Assembly: GCA_029962745.1 (NCBI GenBank)
Contig: CM057171.1
Span: 21,994,637-22,058,636, forward strand
Direction of reading: 5' to 3'
DNA: 64,000 nucleotides
Origin: Echinometra lucunter
Lineage: Eukaryota; Echinodermata; Echinoidea; Camarodonta; Echinometridae
Shown here: in pieces, positions 1 to 10,320 of the stretch
Numbering within the stretch: position 1 is the stretch's first letter
Layout of the letters: each line of letters starts with the position of its first letter
Position numbers and translations under genes: made by a program
Notes under the pieces: generated by a model
What the model was told of the DNA's origin: nothing
Seen by the model: only the letters and a program-made list of their open reading frames with translations
The model's database searches: none

Positions 1-601
1 TTTGCTAATCAATTTATACATTTTTTTTTCCAGGCTCATAGTCAGTATATTGCAAACACTCTTTACGGAATACTTACCATAACGCACTCTCTTGGGGGAT
101 GGGAGGAGAAGAAATGATATCTTCTACCATTCGCAAGCTTGACGTGGGCATGGCTCGAGTACCAATTTAAGATCGTAATGGACTGATGGAGTCTGGTTTC
201 TGCTTCACGAGGTATTTGACTCCTCAACTATTTAACATCTCTGCTGCTGACTTATAGCACCATAGTCAACCACCTCATAATTGGAATCGGCTTAGCAACT
301 GACGTCATGTCAATAAGAATTTCAAAGTTGTTAGGTAAAAAAGATGAGGAATTCTAACAAACATCTAAGCTTGACGTAGGACCAGCCGAATATAATTCTG
401 CCCTACTTTGGCTAAATTGAAGCAACTGACATATCAACCAAATTTGAGTTATTGTTATGTCCATATTTTACCTAGTGTGCTCTTCTTCTGGGCCAAATTT
501 TATGCATGAAGACTCATCCTGCTAAGAGATATGTTAGGCAAGACATCATGGTATTGCATTTAAATCATTGTAAATGACAGATACTTTTTGCTCTTTTACA
601 G
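1..601. other. No gene recognised; possible plus-strand splice acceptor near 33
   Basis: A pyrimidine run ending in CAG at 31-33 resembles a plus-strand splice acceptor. The frame that follows is open from 34 to a TGA at 115-117, which is too short to assign. Nothing else between here and the candidate exon at 602 is convincing. Confidence 0.3.
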
Positions 602-657
602 GAAATGTCTCTTTTTTCACTGCTTCCTATTACCAGAGTAGGGCGGTTATTGATGAG
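602..657 (+). CDS. Candidate small internal exon, unknown gene
   Basis: A pyrimidine-rich tract (TTTTGCTCTTTTACAG) ends at 601 and a strong donor, GAG^GTGAGT, follows 657. The 56-base interval has two open frames. One, entered with two bases completing a codon, reads NVSFFTASYYQSRAVIDE and ends in phase 0; the other reads EMSLFSLLPITRVGRLLM. I do not recognise either peptide. The splice signals are better than average for this AT-rich DNA, so a real exon is plausible, but no partner exon with a matching phase was found. The next plus-strand candidate at 5294 starts in a different phase, so at least one more exon would have to lie between them. Confidence 0.35.
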
Positions 658-998
658 GTGAGTTGACGAATTTTATCCCTGCATCACTTGATAGTTGAGT
701 GTATAGTCTGTTTATAGAATATTAATCAACAGATCTATTGATATTAAACGAATGGAAACATTGTTACATGCAATGAGTCGTATTGTAGATCAGTTTATCT
801 TCCTCATTAGCAATGATTGCCAGCTATCATCAGGGATCATTCCAAATGTTATTTGCAAGCTTAACCCGGACGAAACCTGAATACCAATCAAGTTTGTTGT
901 AGAGTCTAATTTCCGTTTCACTTGGTAGTTGATTTCATTATGATCTTGACGAAATGTCGAAACCTAAGTAGTATAAAGAGGAATACTCTCATAGAGAT

Positions 999-1483
999 CA
1001 TTCAGCTAGTGGATAAGTGACATTGAGTGCAACATGTGCAACCATGTGATGATTCTCATGTCAGCAACCGATAAAGAGGTTCAATGAATCATTCAGCTAG
1101 TGGGTAAGTGATATTGAATGCATGATGTGCAACCATGTGATGATTCTCATGTCAGCAACCGATAAAGACACATTAAACATGGGTTCAATGAGTCATTCAG
1201 CTAGTGGATAAGTGATACTGAATGCATGATGTGCAACCATGTGATGATTCTCATGTCAGCAACCGATAAAGAGGTTCAATGAATCATTCAGCTAGTGGGT
1301 AAGTGATATTGAATGCATGATGTGCAACCATGTGATGATTCTCATGTCAGCAACCGATAAAGACACATTAAACATGGGTTCAATGAGTCATTCAGCTAGT
1401 GGAAAAATGATACTGAATGTATGATGTGCAACCATGTGATGATTCTCATGTCAGCAATCAATAAAGACTCATTGAACATGTTT
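999..1483. repeat. Tandem repeat with alternating 91- and 104-bp units
   Basis: The word CATTCAGCTAGTGG starts at 999, 1090, 1194, 1285 and 1389, giving spacings of 91, 104, 91 and 104. The longer units carry an extra stretch around ACACATTAAACATGGG. This is a 195-bp higher-order dimer repeated about two and a half times, the last unit being the most diverged. Confidence 0.9.
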
Positions 1484-2302
1484 ATTAAAGTAACCATTTT
1501 GTTGCAACTGTTATTTATTAGCTCGTCTTGGACGAATTCTGATTACAGATCTAATCCATCGAGGAGTTTTCAACTAATGCCGACATCCCATCTTAGCAGT
1601 TAATTTTATAAAAGGCTTTATTACCTTGACGAATACTTCAATGAATTTATTAGTAAAACTACCGTTTATTTTATTTTCTTTGGCCACACACCCACGCACA
1701 CCCACACTTACTTATTCTTTCAACTGAAAAAAAAAAAAAGTTTTTTCAAGATTTCTGTTGAAAGGTCGAAATTTACAAGGCTTTCTTTTTCGAGTCGTTT
1801 CCTTAGGCTTTCTGTTGTCAATTGTTTTGAGGGTGCAAATGATCATATATTTGGCAGACCTTTATGTTCCATTTCAAATCATTTCGTCTACCTGATAAAG
1901 CAATAAGTATGATAATTCGCAAAGCTCGATCTCTCTATTGTTGTTTTTAATGTGCTATTACCCGAATTACAAAACGGACATGAAAAAAAAACATAAAAAA
2001 GTTATGAAAAGAACACGATATAAGACTGGGCAGCTTATAATATTCAGGAAAGATTATATCATAATTCGTGATACGTTTTCATAGGGTAGCTACCTAAACC
2101 GATGTTGGGATCAGGGGCGGAGGGGGGGGGGGGGGTGGCCGACCCCATTCCATGGTCCTGAATGTATGCACATTTTATCATGTATGTGAGTATTCTTTGC
2201 GAAGGAAATTTCGGAGGTGACATATGAGATTATGTATGTGCTTCCACGTAATCTCATTTGAGAGCCTACTGTGTCCCATTTGTAAGATAGCTTACATTTT
2301 AT
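1484..2302. other. No gene recognised
   Basis: AT-rich sequence with homopolymer A runs and a G12-type tract near 2125. No open frame with splice signals, RNA gene or repeat family member could be supported. Confidence 0.4.
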
Positions 2303-3342
2303 ACAGTGTGTCCCAGAAAAAAAGGAAACCGAGATGTATCGATGTTTATTCATATCTTTATTACAATCATGATCAATAACTAATACATATTTGTAAAGCT
2401 TAGACCCTCCTCTTTCATAGATACCACTCATGATATGGTACATACTTCACACATGAGTGAATGAGAACAATATGAAGCAGGGCTACCAAAAAAGTCCTTT
2501 GTACAACGATACCTCAAATTCAAAGAGATGAGTATGAAAATATTTCTCTTGTTGTGATATGAAAATGATACTTCTCAACAGTTCATTTTCCGTTCTTTAA
2601 TATGAATCCTTAATGGATAAAAATGAGAAAGGATGGCTAAGCTCTGTTCGTGTAAAGTGATGCTTGCCTTTCCATGATTTATTAAATGAATCCGTTTGCA
2701 CTCTTGTCTGTCCTAGAGTGAACAAAGAAGAGAAAAGACTTCATGCATGATCATCAACAAAACTGAGTTGTGAGTACGAAACATCATCAAAATCATAAAA
2801 ACTGATTGATAATGAAGTAGGTTTTCATTAACCTACTTGACCATGCAGTTAACAACAGATCAAAGAGTGTTTCTAGTAACAGAATGGTGACGTTCTGAGA
2901 GCCTCCAATAAGTTGCTGAGGTTGCTGTGTGTAAGAGTGTCATGTCATCCATTCATGCAAACAGTTGGTGAGGAGTTCAGAAACAAATTATTCTAAAAAT
3001 CACGGAAATGCAATCAATATTTTAATTTGAGTTATCTCTGTCATCCCTGGTTCATTTTCCCAATTGAGGAGTCAAACGAAGGGGTAGAAAATAAACTTCG
3101 TGGAAATGTGATTATTATTTTTTTAAATTCAAACATGTTTAGCCAAAACGAATGTTTGGTAGCCCTACTTCACATTGTCCTTATTCACTCATGCGTGAAA
3201 TATATATCATATAAGTGGCATCACTTAAAAGAAGGGGGTTTAAGCTTTATAAGTAGGTCCACTTAATAATCATAATTGTGATTAAGATATGATTAATCAT
3301 CGATCAATCTCGGTTTTGTTTTTTAGGGAGCACTGTTTGAAC
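2303..3342. mobile_element. Non-autonomous element with about 200-bp inverted termini
   Basis: The left end (ACAGTGTGTCCCAGAAAA, then AAACCGAGATGTATCGATG) matches the reverse complement of the right end near 3342 (ACAGTGCTCCC, then AAACCGAGATTGATCGATG). The match continues for roughly 200 bases, through GAGTGAATGAGAACAAT and GGGCTACCAAA at 2455-2490 and its complement at 3150-3190. The arms are clearly diverged. No transposase frame is visible between them. The terminal GTGTCCCAGA motif is shared with the element at 6328-6791. Superfamily not assigned. Confidence 0.8.
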
Positions 3343-3454
3343 TACAGGGGTTATATTCATATTCTTTTCATTTTTTTTTTTTTTATCGCGTCGTTTTTAA
3401 AATCAGGTGGTATTGTTGGGGATATCTCAAGAAAACTTTCTGATTTTAATCACA

Positions 3455-3456
<2 letters not shown>

Positions 3457-3522
<66 letters not shown>
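3457..3522. repeat. Compound (AC)n-(AT)n microsatellite
   Basis: AC repeats run from 3457 to 3489 and pass directly into AT repeats at 3491-3522. The apparent THTHTH and IYIYIY peptide runs in overlapping frames come from this and are not protein. Confidence 0.95.
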
Positions 3523-3525
<3 letters not shown>

Positions 3526-3735
3526 TATTGCTATGGAATTAACAAATTTCACAATAAATACTTACCGGAAACCTTCCAAATGAGAGTTTCCAAGGAGAGA
3601 ATAGAAAGAGCGAAGATAGCTTTAAAGGAGAATGAAACCCTTGGAAAAAATCAATTTGAATGAAAAGAGAGGATAAAAAGAAGAAATTTATAGAAAATAG
3701 TTCCATCACAATCAGTTAAGAAATGCAAAAATTAT

Positions 3736-4104
3736 GAAAGTTTGAAAAATCTCGATTTACTTTCCATGACGATCCTCAAACTGGCAATGTTGCTTCAAAA
3801 TGGCAGGCTTATGTGGACAACTCTCACTATGTTTCGTACACAAAATTGCCCATTTTCTCCATTATCTCTAAAGATGCTGCTTGTCTCTTTGGGAACTCAA
3901 CACAATGTTGTGTCAAATAAATTTTTCCATGATATATCTTGAGCTACGGAGACGAGCTGCACCTTAAGAGGTAATGGAGAAAATCTTAAATTTTGTGTAT
4001 AAAGCATATGAACAGTTGCCACTAAAACCTGCCATTTTGAAGCAACACTGCCAATTTGAGGATTGAAAGTAAATGGATATAAGTCGAGACATTTCAAACT
4101 TTCC
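3736..4104. mobile_element. Foldback (palindromic) element with about 165-bp arms
   Basis: The left arm begins GAAAGTTTGAAAAATCTCGA at 3736. The right arm ends in its complement at 4104 (TCGAGACATTTCAAACTTTC). In between, blocks such as GGCAATGTTGCTTCAAAATGG (3785 region) have complements in CCATTTTGAAGCAACACTGCC (4030 region). A perfect ACACAA/TTGTGT palindrome lies close to the centre. Both strands give a short related open frame simply because the element is self-complementary. It is probably a foldback-type miniature transposon with no coding capacity. Confidence 0.8.
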
Positions 4105-4194
4105 TTACTTTATGGTTTCGTTACCGATTTTGATGGAACTTTTTAAAGATTGCTACTGTCTATCCCCTCTTTTCATTAAAACCGGGTTTCATCC

Positions 4195-4882
4195 TCCTTT
4201 AAAGACGCTAGGTCGTGGGCTTTCATGGGGAATGGATCATAATTTTGCTGACACCAGACTTTGTGAAAAATACCTGTAATAGAGCTACATTTCTGGAGCA
4301 CAGCAAAACAAGCTGCCCCACCACAAACATTCTTCGGCCTGCTTCGGGCATTCTCGGGCCAGGGAAAGTGAGATAATTCTGCAGGTCGTTCATGTTTACG
4401 TTCATCAAATAATGCTAGGCTTAAAGAAATATGTACTAAAAGAAATTGGGGGATAGAGCATATGCATCAGCAGCTCCTTCCTTGTGGAATAAGTTACTTC
4501 GTTCTCTTCAAACAAGTAACTACCTTTTCACTTTTAAAACTAGACTTAAAACTTATCTAATGCTTAGTGCATATTGTTAAATTTCCTTATGAGCTTACAT
4601 TTAAACAAGACTTTCGTTTTTTATCTTATGTAATTGAAATTATCTTGTATGCGCCTTGAGCATCTCTTGAGATGGATATGTTGCGCGTTATAAATATTGT
4701 CATTATTACTATTATAATTATTATAATGACTTTGCCATATGGGGAAAGGGTGAAGTATACAGAGCATTACATAAGGTCTGTTGGTCATAAAACTCACAGT
4801 GCTGGACAACACCTGTTACTGGGTAAGCACCCATGGTGTCAAATTCCCCATGAAAGCCCACGACCTAGCATCTTTAAATGAA
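4195..4882. repeat. Inverted repeat flanking a LINE fragment
   Basis: GACGCTAGGTCGTGGGCTTT with flanks at 4204-4240 is matched in inverse orientation at 4834-4880 (AAAGCCCACGACCTAGCATC). The arms are about 50 bases and enclose the LINE 3' fragment at 4446. This may be a small foldback element split by a retrotransposon insertion. Confidence 0.65.
4446..4735 (+). pseudogene. 5'-truncated CR1/L2-like LINE: end of reverse transcriptase ORF plus 3' tail
   Basis: The frame from 4446 to the stop at 4578-4580 reads GDRAYASAAPSLWNKLL, then FTFKTRLKTYL. This is the typical C-terminal signature of CR1/L2-type reverse transcriptase ORFs (GDRAF..AAP.LWN.LP...FK..LKTYL). It is followed by about 150 bases of 3' untranslated sequence and an ATT/ATA microsatellite at 4697-4730, as these elements usually end. 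Only the last 45 codons survive, so it is inactive. Confidence 0.8.
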
Positions 4883-5293
4883 TTTTGGTTGGGACTTAGA
4901 AATCTGCTGCATTTTTATTTGAAGTCTTTAATTGCCAATCCGAATTCTCCCATCCAGTAAATAACTCTTACTCATGAAAAAAGACATTGCTGCTTGATGT
5001 CGGATAGTAAACGTCTTTATTTGATATCACATCTATAGATTAACAATCACATTATAACCAGAGGAGTCTGTTGTATAATATTCCACTGTTTTCCTGTACT
5101 AAGATATCTGGGTAGAAATAATTTTATAAAAGTATAACCAACTCAAACACTAGTATTGAACGATACTGAACACAGTGCCTATTTACAAATTTCTTCCTTT
5201 TTTAGGTTTTTCATTCAGTCTTGTATTTTCTTTGAAGTAATCCAATCATTATCATGATTATGAGCTTTGTTGTTGTTTTTTTTTTGTTTCCAG
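4883..5293. other. No gene recognised; ends in a plus-strand acceptor tract
   Basis: AT-rich sequence with no supported feature until the T-rich tract and CAG at 5270-5293, which form the acceptor for the candidate exon that follows. Confidence 0.4.
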
Positions 5294-5459
5294 ACTGTTA
5301 TGTATTTCCAGGAGATTGATACGCTCTGATATCTTATCCATTTCATCAGTATATCTCATTTGCGAGATTAGGATCAAGTCCTGGCTTGAGGACATCAAAA
5401 GGTTGTCACCTCATCGCCCATCATTGCTTACACGTTGGAAGTTTTTAGATACCGCTCAG
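5294..5459 (+). CDS. Candidate internal exon, unknown gene
   Basis: A long T-rich tract ends in TTTGTTTCCAG at 5293 and CTCAG^GTATTA follows at 5459. After one base that completes a codon, 55 codons are open to the donor, with no stop. Pieces of the peptide are LLCISRRLIRSDIL, YLICEIRIKSWLEDI and LLTRWKFLDTAQ. It has a mixed, protein-like composition with no low complexity, but I do not recognise the family. Start phase is 2 and end phase is 0. A hAT-like element begins 35 bases after the donor, inside the presumed intron. Chance occurrence of a 55-codon frame with two good splice signals is possible but not likely. Confidence 0.45.
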
Positions 5460-6327
5460 GTATTAATATCAAGATACTTTTAGGTTTTGGAAGCAGTGGC
5501 GTATCTGGAGCGGGGAGCAAGGGGACACGAGCCCCGGGCGCCAGGAAAATAGGAGAGAGAGAGAGAGAGTGAGAGATAGAGAGAGGGAGAGAAAGGAATA
5601 AGAAATACCTGGAAACGTTCGCCCTCATTAATAACCACTGCCGATATCACTATTCTTATGAAATTGGTTTCCATCTTGTCTCTCTATCTAATGTTAAATA
5701 CTACTCTGCTACTTATAAAGTGTAAGTTATATCAATGCTGCGATTCGAGCGGCAAGTTAACCTAAATTGGATGAATTTTCCAGAGATAATGACCTGTGAC
5801 CAAGCCCATTCCTTTCATACTCACTACGAGAAAGGAAGTTGTCGGTAAAACTGTAGTAAATTGGGGTAACTGTTAACAATACATTTCCAATTTTTCTCGC
5901 TCACTCTCTAGGCTTGCTCATAAAATTTCGAATTTTCAAACAAGATGTCTTCGAGCAGGAAACAATCTTGTTCCTGCAGCGAGGTGCCAGAATATCATAT
6001 TACTGAATTGCAATGATGAACATTATAAAAATAATAATGAATTCGGGTAGCAAATCTACGTATTAGAGAAAATAGGTTTTTTTGTCAGAAGATGGCTTCG
6101 CTCGCTCGTAGAAATAAATGATTTTGGACAGCAAGCAACGATCCAAAATACCGTCATATTCGGCAGATAGGTGATCAGATATCCTAATGAGACAGGCGCG
6201 GCGCTTCCGGGGGGCAGGGGGCCACCGCCCCTGTGAATTTTCAAGTGATAAAAAAAGAGAAAAAGAAGGAAAAGGGGGAAAAAGGAAAGAGCTTGGGGAC
6301 AGAGAGGACTGGGTCATGCAACTATAT

Positions 6328-6791
6328 CGGGTGTCCCAGACAAAGCGAAACGGTGGATTTTCAGTACTTTACCTTCAAAAAGTAGATCATGTTTTACACA
6401 TGTGGGTAAAGAGTCTTCTACCAAAAAGAATGACTCCAAGATCATTGAATTTGGTGAAGTATTTTTTTCTTTCTTAAAATGCAGTAATTTTCAAATTTCG
6501 CATGTTTTGGCGACAGACTGGAGCAGAGTTGTGTCAAGAATGGCCTTTAATATGGCATGTTTTGTTATTCACATGCATCAATGGGCTTTCCTCAAACATC
6601 GTATTTTGAAATTTGAAAATGACTGTATTTCAAGAAACGGGCATAGAATTAAAATTACTGAACCAAATTCAATGATCTTGATATCATTCTCTTCGTTAGA
6701 GAACGTCTTATTCAATGATGTCGAAAAAAATGCATACTTTTGAAAGGTAAAGTACTGAAAATCCGCAGTTCCTCATTTTCTGGGACACCCG
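6328..6791. mobile_element. Palindromic element with GGGTGTCCCAGA termini
   Basis: It starts CGGGTGTCCCAGACAAAG and ends TTTTCTGGGACACCCG. The next inward blocks, GGATTTTCAGTACTTTACCTT and its complement AAGGTAAAGTACTGAAAATCC, also pair. TATA flanks both ends, possibly a target duplication. A second inward block (ATGATCTTGATATCATT near 6672) is also partly self-complementary. Non-coding; nested in the 5494-8537 element. Confidence 0.8.
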
Positions 6792-7020
6792 GTATAACAC
6801 CCTTATTGTTTTCACATAAAACGTAAAGTCATCTATGGGTCATCTTGCCCAATCAAAATACCCTGGCCGCCCCTGTATAATATCTTTGAGGCTTATCAAA
6901 CAGTATTTCTCGCTCTCTGCACTCACTCGTATAATATTGCAGGATGGTTTGGAAAGTCAACGAATAGGGCATGTAAGCGAGCTGACCGAATATATAATTT
7001 AGATATCTTATGGGCTTATA

Positions 7021-7805
7021 GACCAATTTCACAACGCAAGAGGGCAGCAGAGTGCTCGACACAGTTCGACATACTGCGGTGGGCGCTCCAACTTTTATAG
7101 TACACAAGTCAATAGCGCGCTATGTACGTTCGTTCGATTTTTTGTCTATTTTGACCAGTATATGCAGATTTACTTCAATATTTGCAATGAGAAATTATCA
7201 GGGAAGTTCAGGTCGCAGCTGTGCGGTGCTCAAATGCCACAAGAATTAGAGAAAGTTTAAAAATTGGAAGCTAACTGAGTGCGAAATTCACTCGCTTTTG
7301 ACTCATGAAGCCTGTTTGTGTGAGAAGCCGTACTCCCTACACAGGTTTCCGTAAGCAATGTGAAGGAATTCGTCGCCAGTGGGTAAAAACATCAACAGAA
7401 AGGACTTTGAAGTCAAGAAACATTATCATTATGTACTTTGGCGTCAAATTTAATGAGTGAAAACATGACTTTGTAAACAGGGTAAGATTTAGAGCTCCCG
7501 TTTACTACGGCTTCTATGCTGCAATCGAACTTTTACTGACAAAACTAAGTTGAAAAACCATCGAAAGTACCAAAATACATCATACCTTCATCCGTCAGAT
7601 ATGAACATTGTCTTACCTCATCTACCCATGTATCCATGCTTTATTTTATTGATCTAGAATAAAGTAAATGGAACAATATCGGGGCATATCTCATATCTCA
7701 CATTCATTTTGTACACAGAGCCAATCGCGGTCAGCGCGCTTGCCCACCGCAGCAATGGCGTCGCCGATAGAGGGCCAAATACATAAACCGGAGGTGAAAT
7801 TGGTC
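7021..7805. mobile_element. Inverted-repeat element with GACCAATTTCAC termini
   Basis: The left end is GACCAATTTCAC at 7021 and the right end is GTGAAATTGGTC ending at 7805. TATA precedes the left end (7017-7020) and follows the right end (7806-7809). A further inward block, TGCGGTGGGC, near 7075 pairs with GCCCACCGCA near 7742. No coding frame is recognised. Confidence 0.7.
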
Positions 7806-8129
7806 TATAGTGTATTCAGATGACAAAATAATATTTTTTTTCAACATCAAAGAGTGTGTGTTTTTTTCTCGTTCGCTCGTAATATTTTTAACAGGATGGT
7901 TTCGCACAGCAACCATTTGGACCAGCGAGGTGCTAGAGTCCTACTAGCGAGGTAACCAAAATACTATTGAGATATCTTATAGGCCCTGGAGAGTATTTCG
8001 ATGATAAAATAACACTTTTATTTATGGCAAGAAAAGATTATTTTTGGATCGCTCGCCGCAATCGCTCGCATTTTTTTTTTCAAAAGGGTAGTCCTTAATC
8101 TGGTAAGAAGCGTCATTTCCCCCCAACTA

Positions 8130-8205
8130 AATTTAAATAAGTAAATGAATGAATGAATAAACAAATAAACAAATAAACAAACAAATAAATAAATAAATAA
8201 ATAAA
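8130..8205. repeat. AAAT/AAAC microsatellite
   Basis: Alternating AAAT, GAAT and AAAC units in a continuous run. The Phe/Leu/Tyr-rich minus-strand frame across it is low-complexity and not coding. Confidence 0.9.
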
Positions 8206-8545
8206 AAGCTTCGTGGCCTCTGGACATTTCATTAAAGTAATGGGTATCTGCATCTACGATACTGTTTGATTATAATTTTGTACGGGAGGGGTGGATTAAA
8301 CTTATCATGCAGCGTGTTGGCTACCCCCCCCCCCCATTTAATATGTTTGATCCTTAACTTTTGACAAACACCCTTCCCCGCTCGGTTGCTTAGCTCTCTC
8401 TCCGAGGATATTCTGCACCAGTCATCCCCCAACCACGAATACAATTCGACACCAATGATAAACAGCACCTTTTTAGTTGGAAGGGGTACATTTACAGCGC
8501 TTGCCCCTGGTGCCGTTTTCCCCTAGATACACCACTGCTTGGAAG

Positions 8546-9594
8546 TGACGGCAACCAACAAATTTGAAACAATAAGTAGAAGGAAGATTTTGAATTAAGC
8601 CAAGGCTATCATTTAATGACTGACTGTATAGCTCGGAAATGAATTAATGTACAGGGAACAACAAAACATAAACTACCCAGAACAGGTACACAGCCACGGG
8701 ATAGTTTTAATGAAAGTGTCAGTTAAGTCTCTAACATGGAAGTAGACACACAGTGCTCAGTGGTGATTTTGAAAGTGTCTAATCTTGTCAGAATTATAGA
8801 GCTGATGTTCGAAGGCTATGATTAACTTTTCAAGTTTTCAAGGGGCTTTAATTATAATGATTGAACACGTACTCATGAAAAGAAACAACTTAACAATTGC
8901 CATACATCACGTACATGAAAAGAGGCACGAGAAAAAAAGAAAAACGAAGAAATAAATAAACAAATAAAATAATATTCCACAACGGAGTGGTAGAGGGCTA
9001 AGCTGCAGAACTTCAACATAATGAACATAATATGTGGCATGACGAATAATCATAATTCAATACAAACTGATGTAAAATACTATCTGAACCTACAACTGAA
9101 AGAATAGTATGCTATTATCATGTCCATGTGATAAACAAGACCTCATGCAGAATTTCAATTCTTTTGTTATCACTTTTACTATATTCAAACATATACATGA
9201 AAAACATCTTAAAAACTAGTAAATATGTCTTAAATACTAAGTTTGAACATGTGTCGTTCTGCACTTCATTGATCACAAAAAATATTTTGCAAAAACATGT
9301 AAAGAAGATTAAGGTTAAAGGGGTAAAGTGTGCTATGATGCAGTCCTTTTATCAAACAGGTAACTTTTTAATTATCATTACTTTTTCATTAAGTTTAGAT
9401 AATGGATTCTAAGGCAATCATGGTACGTATAAAACTAGGTAAGCCTAGATAAGGCTATCAAATGATTTTGTTTTGCGACTTCGGACATTCCAAATAAGTA
9501 ATTAATAGTATAAAAATCAAATGCTTGTTTTCCTGAGAGTAATCGTTTCCCTTGACTAGCATTGGCTTATATTCATGTTGAATTTTTCCTCAGA
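8546..9594. other. No gene recognised
   Basis: AT-rich sequence downstream of the hAT-like element. It contains the region that would be the 3' untranslated or downstream part of the minus-strand receptor gene, but I could not fix a polyadenylation site. Confidence 0.35.
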
Positions 9595-9819
9595 TTAAAA
9601 AGAAAGGATTTGTTTTTGTATACAAAGGCTTTGCCTCATCAGTGAATACCTATTTTAAAAAATATAAGCAAACATTTGCTTCGTTTTTGCAAGCTCCAGT
9701 AAGAAGAAAGAAAGGAAATGGCTGCGTTAAAAAAATAATTTTGACCATACACGAACATGTAATCAGTAATCATGGTAACTGTGTCTATCATTGGGCGAGA
9801 GTACGCCTTTTGTAGTGTA
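9595..9819 (+). CDS. Weak candidate terminal exon
   Basis: GAATTTTTCCTCAG ends at 9594 and is a fair plus-strand acceptor. The frame that follows is open for about 74 codons to a TAG near 9817, reading pieces such as GFVFVYKGFASSVNTYF and HVISNHGNCVYHW. The composition is lysine- and phenylalanine-rich, as AT-rich random frames often are, and an opposite-strand frame overlaps it. No family is recognised. It may be chance. Confidence 0.22.
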
Positions 9820-9965
9820 TAAAGATCATTAACGTAAAAACATTGAGGAAAAATACTGTTTTCAGAGCTCGCAATGCTCTTCAATCGCATTTGAGGTAAT
9901 GGTTTGTCCATGGTGAGCATTAGTTCATTTTAACTGGACACATATCAGGGGTAAATGCAAAACAG

Positions 9966-10163
9966 TTAAACAGGTTTTTCGTAAACCTCATAGCTCTGAA
10001 GCTGGTCACTATTTTGTTTCAGATATGGTTCAACATAGAGCGACTGGTCCCCGGCAATATAGTTAGCATAACCTTCAGGAACATCAGGCACAGGTCCTCT
10101 GCCTTCTTTCTCATCTTGGAGGGTGTCTTTGGAAGATGTTGAGAAGGTGAAATTGTGGGTTCC
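9966..10163 (-). CDS. Terminal exon: tyrosine-rich cytoplasmic tail of a membrane receptor
   Basis: Read on the minus strand, TCTAG at 10168-10164 is a possible acceptor and the exon runs from 10163 to a TAA at 9968-9966, giving 65 codons. Pieces of the peptide are THNFTFSTSSKDTLQDEKEG, PDVPEGYANYIAGDQSLYVE and LQSYEVYEKPV. It is acidic and hydrophilic, with six tyrosines. YVEP and YEKP fit the YxxP pattern known to bind Crk/Abl-type SH2 domains when phosphorylated. The position, downstream of the transmembrane exon on the same strand, suggests an intracellular tail. This frame starts in phase 0, whereas the transmembrane exon ends in phase 1, so either an unseen exon of length 3n+2 lies between or the acceptor is different. 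In the phase-1 frame the exon would stop after about 18 codons. Confidence 0.6.
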   Translation of the reverse strand, partial: GTHNFTFSTSSKDTLQDEKEGRGPVPDVPEGYANYIAGDQSLYVEPYLKQNSDQLQSYEVYEKPV

Positions 10164-10320
10164 CTAGACGTTTTCGGAAGTAAAGATATACATGAAATGC
10201 TTGAATTAGAAAGATTAATGATAGTAAAAAAAAAATCTAACGCAAATTTCAAGAACATTACCTACCCCCCTCTTTTGGTGGGATATAAGCATGTTTACTC
10301 CTATAAAGGAATAAAGAACA

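Larger units (their letters stand above)
5494..8537. mobile_element. Composite hAT-like element, about 3.0 kb, with nested elements
   Basis: The termini are CAGTGGCGTATCT at 5494 and AGATACACCACTG ending at 8537. The flanking 8-mers are TTTGGAAG (5486-5493) and CTTGGAAG (8538-8545), an 8-bp target duplication with one mismatch, as expected for the hAT superfamily. No transposase is visible. Inside are a palindromic element at 6328-6791, an inverted-repeat element at 7021-7805, and repeated blocks near 6860-7010 and 7800-8070 containing GAGCGA-type clusters followed by AGGATGGTTT. It is probably a non-autonomous element that has received later insertions. Confidence 0.75.

Noticed and set aside
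2111..2443. A 110-codon minus-strand protein
   Set aside because: It crosses the terminus of an inverted-repeat element and a poly-G tract; no domain or splice signals.
3742..4097. Two similar small proteins on opposite strands
   Set aside because: They arise because the foldback element is self-complementary.
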